A stretch of 64,000 bases of DNA from an uncultured Acidimicrobiales bacterium (GTDB lineage: Bacteria > Actinomycetota > Acidimicrobiia > Acidimicrobiales > SZUA-35): the NCBI GenBank assembly GCA_937922805.1, contig CALAJV010000016.1:186001-250000 (forward strand), in the 5' to 3' direction. Below, in pieces: positions 50,343 through 59,782 of the stretch. The notes under the pieces are model-generated. The model did no database searches, was not told where the DNA came from, and saw only the letters and a list, made by a program, of their open reading frames with translations. The translations under genes and the position numbers were made by a program. Numbering within the stretch: position 1 is the first letter of the stretch; each line of letters starts with the position of its first letter.

Positions 50343-50951
50343 TTAGAAACGACGTCGATTCGCCCCGAGCTCATGGTGGTGGCGATTGATCTGGATGGCC
50401 CAGAGCCCTAGAGCGAGAGCAACAAACGTTAGCCCGGCTGGAAACAGCCATGGGGGCCAAACCGACGTCTCGACTACTAAGACGATGGCCGAACTCACGA
50501 CCAAACCGATAGTAACCACCAACGTTGTCACGTTCAGGTAACCACCGAGAACCTGAGGAGCGAACCGAGCGGATCGGCGGCCAAGAAACGAGATGTGAGT
50601 GGCACAGAGTATAAGGGATGCGATTATGGTGTAGCTGACGGTAACGGCAATAGCAGCACCAACGCTCTTGCCGTCTGCTACAACAAGTCCCAGACCAGCC
50701 TGACCAATCGCGGCGCTGGCCGACGCCCAACCGGCGCCCTTCAGCACTCCATACACGGCAAGGCCTCCGGCGGCGAGAAACGCTGAGCTGAGCAATCGGT
50801 CGGTAAGAACAGCCGAGAGGCCGAGGCTAGCCAGACCAGCAAGGAGGGTTATCGCCAACCCAGCTTCGGCCAGTCGACCTTGGCCGTTGGCGCCGTCTAG
50901 GACAAAGCTAGCTACAGCGGTCGAGTCTTCTTGTTCGATATCGGGACTCAT
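50343..50951 (-). CDS. Polytopic membrane protein of unknown function
   Basis: 202 aa. Six or so hydrophobic segments, e.g. LAITLLAGLASLGLSAVL, SSAFLAAGGLAVYGVLKG, ISLILCATHISF-like (AASLILCATH), TTLVVTIGLVVSSAIVLV and WLFPAGLTFVALALGLWAI. No catalytic motif is visible. It is the last gene of the MoxR/DUF58/DUF4129 operon, 28 nt after the DUF58 stop. Its role is probably structural or accessory to that system. Confidence 0.65.
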   Translation of the reverse strand: MSPDIEQEDSTAVASFVLDGANGQGRLAEAGLAITLLAGLASLGLSAVLTDRLLSSAFLAAGGLAVYGVLKGAGWASASAAIGQAGLGLVVADGKSVGAAIAVTVSYTIIASLILCATHISFLGRRSARFAPQVLGGYLNVTTLVVTIGLVVSSAIVLVVETSVWPPWLFPAGLTFVALALGLWAIQINRHHHELGANRRRF

Positions 50952-50979
50952 TAGAAAATCAACCCGTCGATTCTTCGAC

Positions 50980-52359
50980 TCACGACCTTCCCCGGTTCTG
51001 GCCGCGAAAATCGAGCGCCATTAACGGTACCCCGAACGGGTCGTTCTGCTCCCAGGCCACGACATTGCAGCCGATCTCGGAGAGGCGATTGCGGACAACT
51101 TGCCGCTGGAGCTGAAAGATCCGCCAAGCCATGTTGGGTTCGGAACGTTTGGGACTGGGATGATGGTCAGGCCAGTTGGTGTGGGGCTCAATCACATTCA
51201 CTGGGTGGCCCAACTCTCGTAGTTGACGGAGCGAGGCCAGGAACGTGTCACTGAGCAACGGAGAAACGGCGACGACGACGGCTTCGGGCGGCATCAACCG
51301 TTCTATGTGCTGGCGACCGATTGTGCCATCAGCCCAGGTTGACGTCGACAGATCTAACAGTCCGTCGGTCATCAAAGCCAAATGGCGATGGCCGAGGTTG
51401 GGCGGAAACCAACGAATTCCATGTCCCAGAATCAAAAGCCCAACCGGGTCCTGAGCTCCCAAATGGAGGCGAGCCAGCCCTAACGCTCCCCGGACACTTC
51501 GTCGCAGCGCATCTTGACGACTACGGCCGATAAGCGAAAAAGCGTCGATGACAACAACAACTGTCGTTGAGCGGTCTGGGTGTCGCAGCGTGATCCACGG
51601 CTCAGCGTTTCGAGCAGAGATACGCCAGTTCAGGCTTCGGAGCCGGTCGCCAGGCTGGTAGGGGCGGATATCGGCAATTTCGCACCCGTCGCTTCGGTCA
51701 GGGCTCAAATGACTACCTACCAGCCTTCGGTAGCGGGGTGGGTTGGTTAGCGAACCGACCTTTTCTTCTCGAACATGCACTCTAAGTGCACTTGTAATTC
51801 TGAATCGACTGATCTGGCTTTGGGTTCCGAACCGGTCCTTAATAGTGACCGTAATGTGACCTAGCTGGTTGACGCCCCAGGTCGTCACCAGTATTGGAAA
51901 CGAAACTGTGCCGGTTTCGCCGGCGCCAATCGAAACAACTTTTCGAAGTGATTCAGGCCGGTCGATATCGCGAGGTGGGAAGAGCTCGACGTCAACGATC
52001 GCTGCTGGCTTATCAACTCCCACAGTCACCGAAACATAGACGAGGTCGCCTTCCAGCGCTCTAGGACGGTCGACGGTGGCCGATACGTCAGGTTTTGGCA
52101 GGCTCCATTCAAACGCGGTGGCCAAAAGAATTAGCAGCGATGGTCCGGCCAGAATCAATGCGGAGGTCCGAGGAAGGGCAATGGCTGTGACGACAGCCAA
52201 TACAACAATCCCAGCGTGGGCCGCGACCTGGTAGGTCAGGGCGGAATGGGCGTAGCTAAGTTGGAGGCCGAGTTCCCGCTGGAAAGCGCCTGAATCAGAT
52301 GCGGTTGCTCCCTGTTGGTCCCCAAGGTGCCTGTTTGGCGTCCGGGTTGGGCTCATCAT
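50980..52359 (-). CDS. DUF58 domain protein
   Basis: 459 aa from ATG 52359, which overlaps the MoxR stop by 4 nt; the frame also runs upstream to 52401. Two hydrophobic segments near residues 35-75 anchor it in the membrane, then comes a beta-sandwich, and the DUF58 core: IRPYQPGDRLRSLNWRISAR, then TVVVVIDAF, a VWA-like strand and metal-site remnant. DUF58 proteins work with MoxR ATPases and DUF4129 or VWA proteins in envelope assembly or maturation. The MoxR ATPase is encoded directly upstream. Confidence 0.88.
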   Translation of the reverse strand: MMSPTRTPNRHLGDQQGATASDSGAFQRELGLQLSYAHSALTYQVAAHAGIVVLAVVTAIALPRTSALILAGPSLLILLATAFEWSLPKPDVSATVDRPRALEGDLVYVSVTVGVDKPAAIVDVELFPPRDIDRPESLRKVVSIGAGETGTVSFPILVTTWGVNQLGHITVTIKDRFGTQSQISRFRITSALRVHVREEKVGSLTNPPRYRRLVGSHLSPDRSDGCEIADIRPYQPGDRLRSLNWRISARNAEPWITLRHPDRSTTVVVVIDAFSLIGRSRQDALRRSVRGALGLARLHLGAQDPVGLLILGHGIRWFPPNLGHRHLALMTDGLLDLSTSTWADGTIGRQHIERLMPPEAVVVAVSPLLSDTFLASLRQLRELGHPVNVIEPHTNWPDHHPSPKRSEPNMAWRIFQLQRQVVRNRLSEIGCNVVAWEQNDPFGVPLMALDFRGQNRGRS

Positions 52360-53324
52360 GTCGGGGCGATAGTTTGCGGAGTCGGAACCTGCTCCAAACA
52401 CTCGTTAACTACATCATCTGCGGTAACTCCGCGTAGCCACTCTTCAGGACTGACAATTAGCCGATGGGCCAGCGCAGGTAGAGCAACCGTTCGAACATCA
52501 TCAGGAGTGACGAAATCGCGGCCAGCGAGTCCCGCCCAGGCCCGAGACGACTTCAAAAGAGCGAGGGAGCCTCTTGGACTGGCGCCGGCTTGAGTTCTTG
52601 CCGACGAACGAGTGGCATGAACGAGGGACGTCATATATCGAGCGATCGAAGGGTCCACATGAATTGATTCAACCGCCGCTTGCAGTTGTAGAAGTTGTTC
52701 ACCGGTAACAATTTCGTTGAGGTCGATGTTCTCGGTCTGACGGTTAGCCCGGCGAAGAACGATCTCAGTTTCGTCGTCAATACTTGGATACCCGAGCCCG
52801 AACTTCAGCAAGAAACGGTCGAGTTGAGCCTCCGGCAGAGGGTAGGTCCCGCCCGACTCGATGGGATTCTGGGTGGCGATAACAAGGAATGGTCTGGGTA
52901 GCTGATGGGTTATGCCATCTATAGTTATTTGCCGTTCTTCCATTGCTTCCAGCAATGCAGCTTGGGTCTTAGGTGGAGCCCGATTGATCTCGTCGCCGAG
53001 AACCAGATTGGCGAAAAGTGGGCCCGGTTTGAAGATGGGTTGTCGAGTTTGTAGGTCTAGAACACTGGAGCCAGTAATGTCAGCGGGGATGAGATCAGGG
53101 GTGAATTGGACTCGGGCGAAGTCAAGATTTGCCACTTGGGCAAAGGACCGGGCCACCAGCGTTTTAGCTAACCCTGGGACATCCTCCAAAAGAATATGGC
53201 CATCAGCCAAGATCCCAGTTAGTAGCAGCTTCAGTGCGCTCCGCTTTCCAACAACCGCTCGTTCTAGCTCATCGACTAACGGGTCAGCCCATTCTGAGAT
53301 GGCCGAAGGTTTAGGAGTATTCAT
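52356..53324 (-). CDS. MoxR family AAA+ ATPase
   Basis: 322 aa. Walker A is GHILLEDVPGLAKTLV, Walker B LVLGDEINRAPPKTQAALLE, followed by EAMEERQITIDG, sensor 1 in FLVIATQNPIESGGTYPLPE and DRFLLKFGLGYP. Sensor 2/arginine region lies in RASPRGSLALLKSSRAWA-like sequence (GASPRGSLALL). MoxR proteins act as chaperones that activate or assemble VWA-type partners, here the DUF58 protein. 4-nt overlaps with both neighbours indicate coupled translation. Confidence 0.93.
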   Translation of the reverse strand: MNTPKPSAISEWADPLVDELERAVVGKRSALKLLLTGILADGHILLEDVPGLAKTLVARSFAQVANLDFARVQFTPDLIPADITGSSVLDLQTRQPIFKPGPLFANLVLGDEINRAPPKTQAALLEAMEERQITIDGITHQLPRPFLVIATQNPIESGGTYPLPEAQLDRFLLKFGLGYPSIDDETEIVLRRANRQTENIDLNEIVTGEQLLQLQAAVESIHVDPSIARYMTSLVHATRSSARTQAGASPRGSLALLKSSRAWAGLAGRDFVTPDDVRTVALPALAHRLIVSPEEWLRGVTADDVVNECLEQVPTPQTIAPT

Positions 53325-53743
53325 GCGGGACCGTTCTCGTCTCGATCGACTAGTGATAAAGGTTTGGTTGTTTCTGGCTTGCCGGGCATCGGGCCCGCTA
53401 CGTTTTCAAGTTCTTGAAGCCGGACTTCTAACCAGTCCTTGGAGAATGAGGACGGCGTAGGTCGATCTTTGGGAGTGCCACCTAAGCCAGCTTCAATTTC
53501 GTCAAGTCGTTCGGCCAATAGCGGCCATTCGGTAGCCAATCGAGCAAAGCCGTGCTTTTCGCCAAGCCGCAGAGATGCGTACTCTGGAGGCAGTTTGACC
53601 GAGGGTTTCTTGGGTTTTGGGTTCGCCCACGGGCCGACGCCTGACTGCTCATCCCGACCGGCAATCCACAGCTGGCTGAGTAACGCGATGGTTGCCGCGC
53701 CGATCGCGACCAGAGCGAGAATGGAGGCTAAGGCCATCGTCAT
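53321..53743 (-). CDS. Single-span membrane protein in the MoxR operon
   Basis: 140 aa. One N-terminal membrane helix (LASILALVAIGAATIALLSQ) followed by a polar domain rich in Pro/Lys/Glu (WANPKPKKPSVKLPPEYASL, EWPLLAERLDEIEAGLG) and a coiled-coil-like stretch (DWLEVRLQELENVAG). No recognised family. Its start overlaps the DUF4129 stop by 4 nt and its stop overlaps the MoxR start by 4 nt, so it is an integral part of the operon. Confidence 0.65.
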   Translation of the reverse strand: MTMALASILALVAIGAATIALLSQLWIAGRDEQSGVGPWANPKPKKPSVKLPPEYASLRLGEKHGFARLATEWPLLAERLDEIEAGLGGTPKDRPTPSSFSKDWLEVRLQELENVAGPMPGKPETTKPLSLVDRDENGPA

Positions 53744-54972
53744 CGTTGCCGACCTTGGCTGGCAATCGGATGGCTAGGTCGGAAAGACGCATCGTTGGTA
53801 GCGTTGTTCGGAGCCATTCGAGCAAACTCAGATCTCAGAGCTTGCAACGAATCGATTGACTCCTGGCGCATTGTTTCGGAAACTGAGGTAACCGAGAATC
53901 GCGCTATTTCGAACAATTGCGTTAGCTCGGCCAGTGGGGCTCGAGCTTGTTCGGAACGGCCGAACACCCGAGCTAGGTAAATGGCCGGAGATTCGGCTGG
54001 TTGGCGAGTCAAGGCAGTATTGCCGAGTCCGCTTTCGACCGCAGCGTAGACCCGTTGGATTGCCTTGCGGGGGTCTTGCTCTTGCTCGATTTCCCACAGA
54101 AGCTGGTCGATGATGTCAACCTGGTGTTCGGGGCCTGGAGCGTCCGGAGCCGGTTCAGAGCTTGGCTCGGCTGTTCTGGATTTCGGTGATGGAAACCACT
54201 GACGCCGAAGGCGAGTGCGGTAAAAGTAGCCGACTAGTCCTGCGATAGCGAGAAATGCGATCAAGGAGAGTTGAGGCACAAATCGAGAAAGGTTGGGAGG
54301 GTCGAAACCTAAATCTGATTCGCTCGATTCGTTTTCTTGACGTTGATTGGGCTGCGGCGAGGCGGAAGAGAAGTCGAAAAGATCACTACTGTCGGACGAG
54401 TGGAGTAGACCGTCACCGGGCCGAAGCGAAACTGGAGCTTGTGAATCATCGGAGCGATCAAAACGAACAGTTTTTCCGGCAGGGCTCCACATTCTGACGA
54501 CGCCGTCGTCGGAACCGAAGGTTGGTGGCAGTAGCGAGATAGTTCCGTCGTTGTCTTGTAGAGCACCAATATTGCCGTCGAGATCTGGAATCAAGACGAT
54601 CGGGTCGTCGCCTACGTCGAGGGTTAGGGGGCCAGTTTCGGTTAGCCGCACTTGGCGGTCGATAGCGGCCGCATCACAGCCTTGTGAATTTAGAACAACG
54701 CTGATCTGTTCGTTTAGTCTTACCCCGGGGCACGATTCAAGACTATTGATAACTAACTTTTGGCCCTGTGGCAGCACCAGGTCCTGTGATTTCCTGGCCG
54801 AGACGTTGTTGACGTTGCTGGCACCCGAATCAAAACTGGATCGTCCTACAGAAGAGGCAATTCCTAGGAGGCCAAGAAGGGCAGCTGCAACGCCTATGCC
54901 GACTATCCCGACCGAAGGCGAGATCGTCCACGGGCCTGCTCCCACCGGTTTTTCTGTCTTGGGTGCAGCCAT
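53740..54972 (-). CDS. DUF4129 domain membrane protein
   Basis: 410 aa. An N-terminal membrane helix (VGIVGIGVAAALLGLLGIAS) is followed by a large extracellular region with three Cys (SCPGVRLNEQ, NSQGCDAAAI), a second helix near 240 (LSLIAFLAIAGLVGYFY) and a cytoplasmic DUF4129 domain (KAIQRVYAAVESGLGNTALT, ESPAIYLARVFG, LTQLFEIARFSVTSVSE). DUF4129 is typically found in actinobacterial MoxR/DUF58 operons linked to envelope processes. First gene of the operon. The 267 nt upstream to folE hold no supported gene. Confidence 0.82.
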   Translation of the reverse strand: MAAPKTEKPVGAGPWTISPSVGIVGIGVAAALLGLLGIASSVGRSSFDSGASNVNNVSARKSQDLVLPQGQKLVINSLESCPGVRLNEQISVVLNSQGCDAAAIDRQVRLTETGPLTLDVGDDPIVLIPDLDGNIGALQDNDGTISLLPPTFGSDDGVVRMWSPAGKTVRFDRSDDSQAPVSLRPGDGLLHSSDSSDLFDFSSASPQPNQRQENESSESDLGFDPPNLSRFVPQLSLIAFLAIAGLVGYFYRTRLRRQWFPSPKSRTAEPSSEPAPDAPGPEHQVDIIDQLLWEIEQEQDPRKAIQRVYAAVESGLGNTALTRQPAESPAIYLARVFGRSEQARAPLAELTQLFEIARFSVTSVSETMRQESIDSLQALRSEFARMAPNNATNDASFRPSHPIASQGRQR

Positions 54973-55239
54973 CCAATCCTAGTATTGTCGTCCAGCGCCC
55001 AGATTGGTAGTCAGAGAGCTAATTGCCAGGAGATGGCAGTCTGCAGCAGTGAGATCGGAACGGATCGGCCTCATTCCACTGGATTCTGAGGGCCGCTGTC
55101 TGGGGTCGTAGTAGGAGATTCGAACCGCCCGGTTGAGCATCCGACAGGCGAAAGGGTCTAAGTTTTGGAGCGCCCTCTTCCGGCATTGTTACTGGTGCAG
55201 GTTGCAGTAAATGTGAAGGCACTAGCGTTAGGACGAATC

Positions 55240-55803
55240 ATGGACCAAGATCGTATAGAGGCTGCCGTGCGAGAAATTCTCGAGTCGGTTGGCGAGAACC
55301 CAGATCGAGATGGTCTCATCGATACACCAGGTCGGGTGGCCAGAGCTTACTCGGAACTTCTGAGCGGATATCGCGAAGATCCGGCGGCCCACCTTGATAA
55401 GCAGTTCGAAGTCGACCACGACGAGATGGTCATTGTCAGAGATATTTCGTTTAGTTCGTTGTGTGAGCACCACATGCTCCCGTTCATCGGGCGAGCCCAT
55501 GTTGCTTATCTGCCAGGCCCTGGTGGGAAGGTTTGTGGCTTGTCGAAGTTGGCTCGCGTCGTTGATGGGTACGCCCGGCGGCTACAGGTCCAAGAGCGTC
55601 TAACTGGTCAGGTAGCTGACGCCTTGATCGACAGACTGACCGCAGCCGGTGCTCTGGTTGTAATTGAAGCGGAGCACTTGTGTATGTCGATGAGGGGTGT
55701 ATCGAAACCGGGAGCAGTAACGACAACGTCGGCTGTACGGGGTCTGCTGAAGCAAAACTCTTCCACTCGGGCCGAGGCGCTGGGTTTAATTCGAGCGACT
55801 TAG
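55240..55803 (+). CDS. folE: GTP cyclohydrolase I
   Basis: 187 aa from ATG 55240, with AGGA 7 nt upstream; the frame opens at 55165, but the family begins here. Zn ligands and active site: [20 protein letters not shown] (Cys, His, His), then [25 protein letters not shown], and [17 protein letters not shown] with the third Cys. It converts GTP to dihydroneopterin triphosphate, the first step of folate synthesis. No other fol gene adjoins it. It overlaps the convergent NUDIX gene by 4 nt. Confidence 0.95.
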   Translation: MDQDRIEAAVREILESVGENPDRDGLIDTPGRVARAYSELLSGYREDPAAHLDKQFEVDHDEMVIVRDISFSSLCEHHMLPFIGRAHVAYLPGPGGKVCGLSKLARVVDGYARRLQVQERLTGQVADALIDRLTAAGALVVIEAEHLCMSMRGVSKPGAVTTTSAVRGLLKQNSSTRAEALGLIRAT

Positions 55804-56462
55804 ACCGCTAATGGTTGTTGACCTCGAACGAATCGTTTAGCCGCTAGTAGCGCAGCGGCCCAATAGCCACTTGTTGGCGGAACAAGTTCAGACGCAGCAA
55901 TCTTGGTCGGCCGCGGACGACCTTTCATGTTCCATTCGATGGCGTCGACGGTAAACGTTGAGTCAGTTGGGTAGTGATCCACGAGTCGCAACGCTTCGTT
56001 GATCTCGATCTCGATTAGTCCACTAACTTCAGAAGCTGACGGATTGAAATTCTCAAGAACACGATCGTCTTTCAGGAAGTGAAGGTGGATTCGCTCTCGG
56101 TTGAGGCCTTCTCCACTGTTGTCCGCCATTAGCCGAACGCCCACTGGTACTAATTGATCGGCCGCAACCTCAATGCCGAGCTCTTCAGCTATCTCGCGGG
56201 TGCCATCAGACGGCACCTCGCCTGCCATCAGGTGTCCGGTAGCTGACAGATCAATCTTGTTTGGGAAGCCCTTCGAGTTTGGATGCCGCCGCTGTAAGAC
56301 GACTCGCGGTGGTTCCTCGGATCGAACGATTAGACAATGAAAGACGTTATGCCAAAGACCTTCTCTATGGACCTTGGTTCTGGATTCGATACCGATCCAA
56401 ACGCCGGTCGGATCGACAACGTCGATCATCTCCGTTGGCTTTATTGGGGGTTTTGGCGCCAT
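55800..56462 (-). CDS. NUDIX hydrolase (isopentenyl-diphosphate-isomerase-like branch)
   Basis: 220 aa. The core is [35 protein letters not shown] and a NUDIX box at [22 protein letters not shown]. The spacing between Glu and REI is six residues, not the usual seven; I recall this DG-type spacing in the IDI-like/YfcD branch, so it is probably a family trait and not damage. [10 protein letters not shown] resembles IDI, but the IDI catalytic Cys is not placed, so hydrolase is the safer call. The C-terminus extends about 40 residues past the domain. Confidence 0.82.
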   Translation of the reverse strand: MAPKPPIKPTEMIDVVDPTGVWIGIESRTKVHREGLWHNVFHCLIVRSEEPPRVVLQRRHPNSKGFPNKIDLSATGHLMAGEVPSDGTREIAEELGIEVAADQLVPVGVRLMADNSGEGLNRERIHLHFLKDDRVLENFNPSASEVSGLIEIEINEALRLVDHYPTDSTFTVDAIEWNMKGRPRPTKIAASELVPPTSGYWAAALLAAKRFVRGQQPLAV

Positions 56463-56505
56463 CGAGAAACCAGCCTACACATTCGACTGGACTCACTGTC
56501 ATGAT

Positions 56506-57948
56506 TTAGTTGCTCGTGGCACCGATGGTGAGGAGTACCCGCCGATTCTTGGCCCGTCCTTCGGGCGTGTCGTTCGACGCGATCGGATCTTGCTCTCCTT
56601 TGGCCACGATGTTTAACCGTTCAGAACTAAGCCCTTGGCTCACGAAATAGTCGCCCACTGCCTGGGCTCGTGATCCAGCGAGTCTTTCGTTGTCGGTTGC
56701 GGAGCCCTCGCTGTCAGTGAAGCCAGTAATGGTAATCGGCCATCTGGACCGAGCGAACAATGGGGGCAAGCCCGCGAGCTTGGACCCAAATTCTGGGGTT
56801 AGATCCGAAGATGCAGTATCGAAGCTACCTCCAATTTCGAACGTTCCGTAGAACTGATCCTGCTCGATGCCTACGCTGAACTCATCAAACGGGTCGAAGG
56901 CGATGATGTCGTCGGCAAAGTGTTTCAACGAGAAGCGGGCGAACGTCGTTGGGTCGATCGTGATGTCATCGGTTACGTTCTCCGGTCCGTAAAATTCTGA
57001 GACTCCTGAGGAGATTTCAGCCCTAACTTGCTCGTTTGGAACCGCACCAGTTAGCCGCACAACTCCATCTGGACCGCGACTAGCATCTACGCTCGGCGCC
57101 TGTAGCTCGACCACTTCTATCGTTGCTACCACATCGGGAAAACCAAGTTCGGCCAGCAGATCGAGGTAGGTAGTCTTCGACGCTTCGGTCGGCACCCGCC
57201 CGACGATCGAGGTTTCGGTTTCGGTTATTTCAAGCTGGCCATCGAGGAGTGAAGTCCAGAACGTGGGAATGAGCGATTCAACAGAATCAATCCATCCCTG
57301 GGGGGTCAACGTTGGATCGACCTCGATGTTGGATGAACCCCATTGGCCGTAGGACTCACTTGTCCTTTTGACGAGTAAATCGGCCGTTTCCTGGTTAGCT
57401 ACTACGCCTGAAATGTAGAATTGTGAGTCGTCGAGCCCGATGACTAACTTGTTTGGGTCTGGCGTCGGAGTAGTGGTCGTCGGTGCAGCGGGTACTGGGT
57501 CGGTGCCACCGATTGGGGCAGCTTGAGAGTCAGGAGCAGGACTTGCCTCATCGTCACCATCGATCATCACTGGGTTGTCTGGCGCCAATGCGGCGGCATT
57601 TTGTCCGTCGTTTGATCGTAACGATTGAAGCAAAACGATGGATGCCAAAACTGCTAGCCCAACTACGGCGGCAAGAAGCAAAATCAGTAGCACCGGCTGA
57701 CGAACGGACCTCTTAGACAGCGTTTGATTTCCAGCTCGTCGCTCGGCCATCGGTGACCGCGAAGGGAACTCGCCTTGGTTGTGCTTTGTCGTGGCTCTGT
57801 CAGTTTGTCGGCTATCGGGATAGCCGAGCCGTGGTTGATGGTTAGTAGTCGTCGACGGGCTCGGTCTCTGCCCGCTCTGTGCCACAGCGTCGCCGAAGCG
57901 CGTGTTAGCGGACGGGGGAACCCCCGGTGGTCGCTGAAATTCTACCAT
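56506..57948 (-). CDS. Membrane-anchored BON/OmpA-domain protein (paralogue B)
   Basis: 480 aa. The architecture follows mycobacterial Rv0899/ArfA: a long N-terminal cytoplasmic Pro/Gln-rich segment ending in EFPSRSPMAERRA, one membrane helix (PVLLILLLAAVVGLAVLASI), a Pro/Thr-rich stalk, two BON-like modules (LVIGLDDSQFYISGVVANQE; PDGVVRLTGAVPNEQV), and a C-terminal OmpA-like peptidoglycan-binding domain (TITGFTDSEGSATDNERLAG, RLNIVAKGEQDPIASNDTPE, RAKNRRV). It anchors to the cell wall outside the membrane. It is the second of a tandem pair, separated from paralogue A by a terminator-like hairpin. Confidence 0.85.
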   Translation of the reverse strand: MVEFQRPPGVPPSANTRFGDAVAQSGQRPSPSTTTNHQPRLGYPDSRQTDRATTKHNQGEFPSRSPMAERRAGNQTLSKRSVRQPVLLILLLAAVVGLAVLASIVLLQSLRSNDGQNAAALAPDNPVMIDGDDEASPAPDSQAAPIGGTDPVPAAPTTTTPTPDPNKLVIGLDDSQFYISGVVANQETADLLVKRTSESYGQWGSSNIEVDPTLTPQGWIDSVESLIPTFWTSLLDGQLEITETETSIVGRVPTEASKTTYLDLLAELGFPDVVATIEVVELQAPSVDASRGPDGVVRLTGAVPNEQVRAEISSGVSEFYGPENVTDDITIDPTTFARFSLKHFADDIIAFDPFDEFSVGIEQDQFYGTFEIGGSFDTASSDLTPEFGSKLAGLPPLFARSRWPITITGFTDSEGSATDNERLAGSRAQAVGDYFVSQGLSSERLNIVAKGEQDPIASNDTPEGRAKNRRVLLTIGATSN

Positions 57949-58016
57949 TCCGCCGTTTCCTCAATTCACACATCCGACCTTGATCTCAAGAATCAGAGTT
58001 GAATCTTAGGTAAGGA

Positions 58017-58043
58017 TGGCTCGCTGGTCCACCCAGCGAGCCA
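58017..58043 (-). terminator. Terminator-like hairpin between tandem OmpA paralogues
   Basis: TGGCTCGCTGG (58017-58027) and CCAGCGAGCCA (58033-58043) form a perfect 11-bp stem with a 5-nt loop, 63 nt after the paralogue A stop. On the minus strand a weak TCCTTACCT follows. Likely a terminator or an attenuator that lets the two paralogues be expressed at different levels. Confidence 0.6.
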
Positions 58044-58105
58044 AATCGTCACTTCAACTCGATCGAATTCCGTGAGGAAAGCTCCGACCAGCGGCGGTAG
58101 TTGAG

Positions 58106-59578
58106 CTAGCGGTCTTCAGGCTGAGATTCGTTGAATACAACCCGTCGATTTTGAGCTCGACCTTCTTCGGTGTCGTTAGAAGCGATCGGTTCAGTCTCGC
58201 CCTTACCGACGATGATGATCCGGTCTCGTGAGATCCCTTGTTCAACGAAGTAGTCAGCTACTGAGTTTGCTCGCGCTTCGCTCAATCGCAAATTTGCTTC
58301 CGGTGAGCCCTGGCTATCAGTGTGACCAGTGATTGTTATCGGGAAGGTTGAGCGAGCAAAGATTGGAGGAAACCCGGCCATTCGTTGTTCTGACTCGGCT
58401 GATAGTTCTTGCGAAGCGCTATCGAACTCTAGACCTCTCTGGAACGTGCCGTACGACTGTCCGCGGTCGACACCGGTGCTAAAGTCGCCGAACGGTTCGA
58501 ACGCTGCGATGTCTTCATAGAACAAGATCAGCCCGAACCGGGCGAACGTTCCGTCGGTGATCGCAATTTCATTGACGACATTTTCGGCGCCAAAGGTCTC
58601 GATAACGCCATTAGCGATCTCGTCGATCAGGGTTTGGCTCGGTAGCTCGCCAGACAAGGTGACGATGCCGTCAACTCGGTCCGCTCGCAGCAACGGAGCT
58701 TGCATTCCTTCAACTAGCTGAATTTCGTTTCTCGTTGCTGGAAACCCTTTTTCTGCCGCAATGTTCGGTAAGAAGTCTTCGATAAAGAACTCGTTAGGCG
58801 ACCGGCCGGTTACATAGGTTTCTTCTTCGGTAATCTCAATCCGGCCATCTAGAAGGGTCCAAAGACCAATGATCATTTCGGGTGCAGAGTCAATCCAAGG
58901 TTGGGGAGTGATTGTCGGATCGACCTCGAAAACCGCAGTTCCGAATTCACCGTAGGTGTTGGTAGTTGTCTCGGTGAGGAGATCCGCTGTTTCTTGATCA
59001 GCGACCACGCCCGACACGAAAAACTTGAAGTCATCAAGCTCGAGAACAAAGGTATTTGGATCAGGGTCGGGAACGACGAGTCCTGCTGCCGGGGCCGAAG
59101 CAGCTGGTTCAGTATCGGCAACTGCTTGTGGAGCCGTGGTATCGGTATCGGCAACGGTGTCGCTGCCATCAATCATCACTGGGCCGTCAGGGATCGACGT
59201 GGCTGCTTCTGTCGTATCGTCTGAGTTCAGAGACCGGAATCCGAGAAAGGCAGTAACGGCTCCCAATCCGATTACAAGCAGAACGAGTGGCACGACAATT
59301 AGCGGCCACCGCTTCGAGCCTTCCCGCCGGACTTCTGGTCCACTGTCGGCGGCTCTGCGAGCTGCCATAGGCGACATGGTTGGGAACTCGCTTTGTTGCT
59401 GTTGCGGTTGTCCTGCCTGTCGGGGATCTTGCTGTTGGCGAGGGTCGTATCGTTGAGGCATGGGTTGCCGACCGAGAGAGCCCTGTCGAGGTTGGACAGG
59501 CTGACGTCCAGGACCTTGATTTCCTGGCCTACCGTTTTCCCATCCAGACGAATCTTCTGGTCGTCGAAATTCTGTCAT
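58106..59578 (-). CDS. Membrane-anchored BON/OmpA-domain protein (paralogue A)
   Basis: 490 aa, same order as its downstream neighbour: Pro/Gln/Arg-rich cytoplasmic N-terminus ending in EFPTMSPMAARRA, membrane helix (WPLIVVPLVLLVIGLGAVTA), Asp/Thr-rich stalk, two BON-like modules (FVLELDDFKFFVSGVVADQE; VDGIVTLSGELPSQTLIDEI), and an OmpA-like domain (TITGHTDSQGSPEANLRLSE, RIIIVGKGETEPIASNDTEE, RAQNRRV). The conserved Asp and Arg that contact diaminopimelate are in the GHTDSQG and NRRV motifs. First gene of the pair; both starts share a GGCGGGA/GGCGGA ribosome-site context. Confidence 0.85.
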   Translation of the reverse strand: MTEFRRPEDSSGWENGRPGNQGPGRQPVQPRQGSLGRQPMPQRYDPRQQQDPRQAGQPQQQQSEFPTMSPMAARRAADSGPEVRREGSKRWPLIVVPLVLLVIGLGAVTAFLGFRSLNSDDTTEAATSIPDGPVMIDGSDTVADTDTTAPQAVADTEPAASAPAAGLVVPDPDPNTFVLELDDFKFFVSGVVADQETADLLTETTTNTYGEFGTAVFEVDPTITPQPWIDSAPEMIIGLWTLLDGRIEITEEETYVTGRSPNEFFIEDFLPNIAAEKGFPATRNEIQLVEGMQAPLLRADRVDGIVTLSGELPSQTLIDEIANGVIETFGAENVVNEIAITDGTFARFGLILFYEDIAAFEPFGDFSTGVDRGQSYGTFQRGLEFDSASQELSAESEQRMAGFPPIFARSTFPITITGHTDSQGSPEANLRLSEARANSVADYFVEQGISRDRIIIVGKGETEPIASNDTEEGRAQNRRVVFNESQPEDR

Positions 59579-59782
59579 TCCCGCCTTCTCCGCAAAATGA
59601 ACTCTGCTGGAACAGATGCCCAGCCAGTTCCACTATTTTAGCGGGAAATCAGAGCGTGGGTCCATGTATCAACAAGCTCATTGGCTGGTTGGCTTAAAAT
59701 GGCGTCGCATGTTGCTTTTGAGTTTCATCTAGAGCTCGGATTGCTTTGTCATTAGGATGATCTACCTGTACAAAATCAGGCG

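Noticed and set aside
55800..56462. A one-residue deletion in the NUDIX box read as inactivation
   Set aside because: The six-residue spacing before REI occurs, as far as I recall, in the IDI-like branch, and all acidic residues of the box are present.
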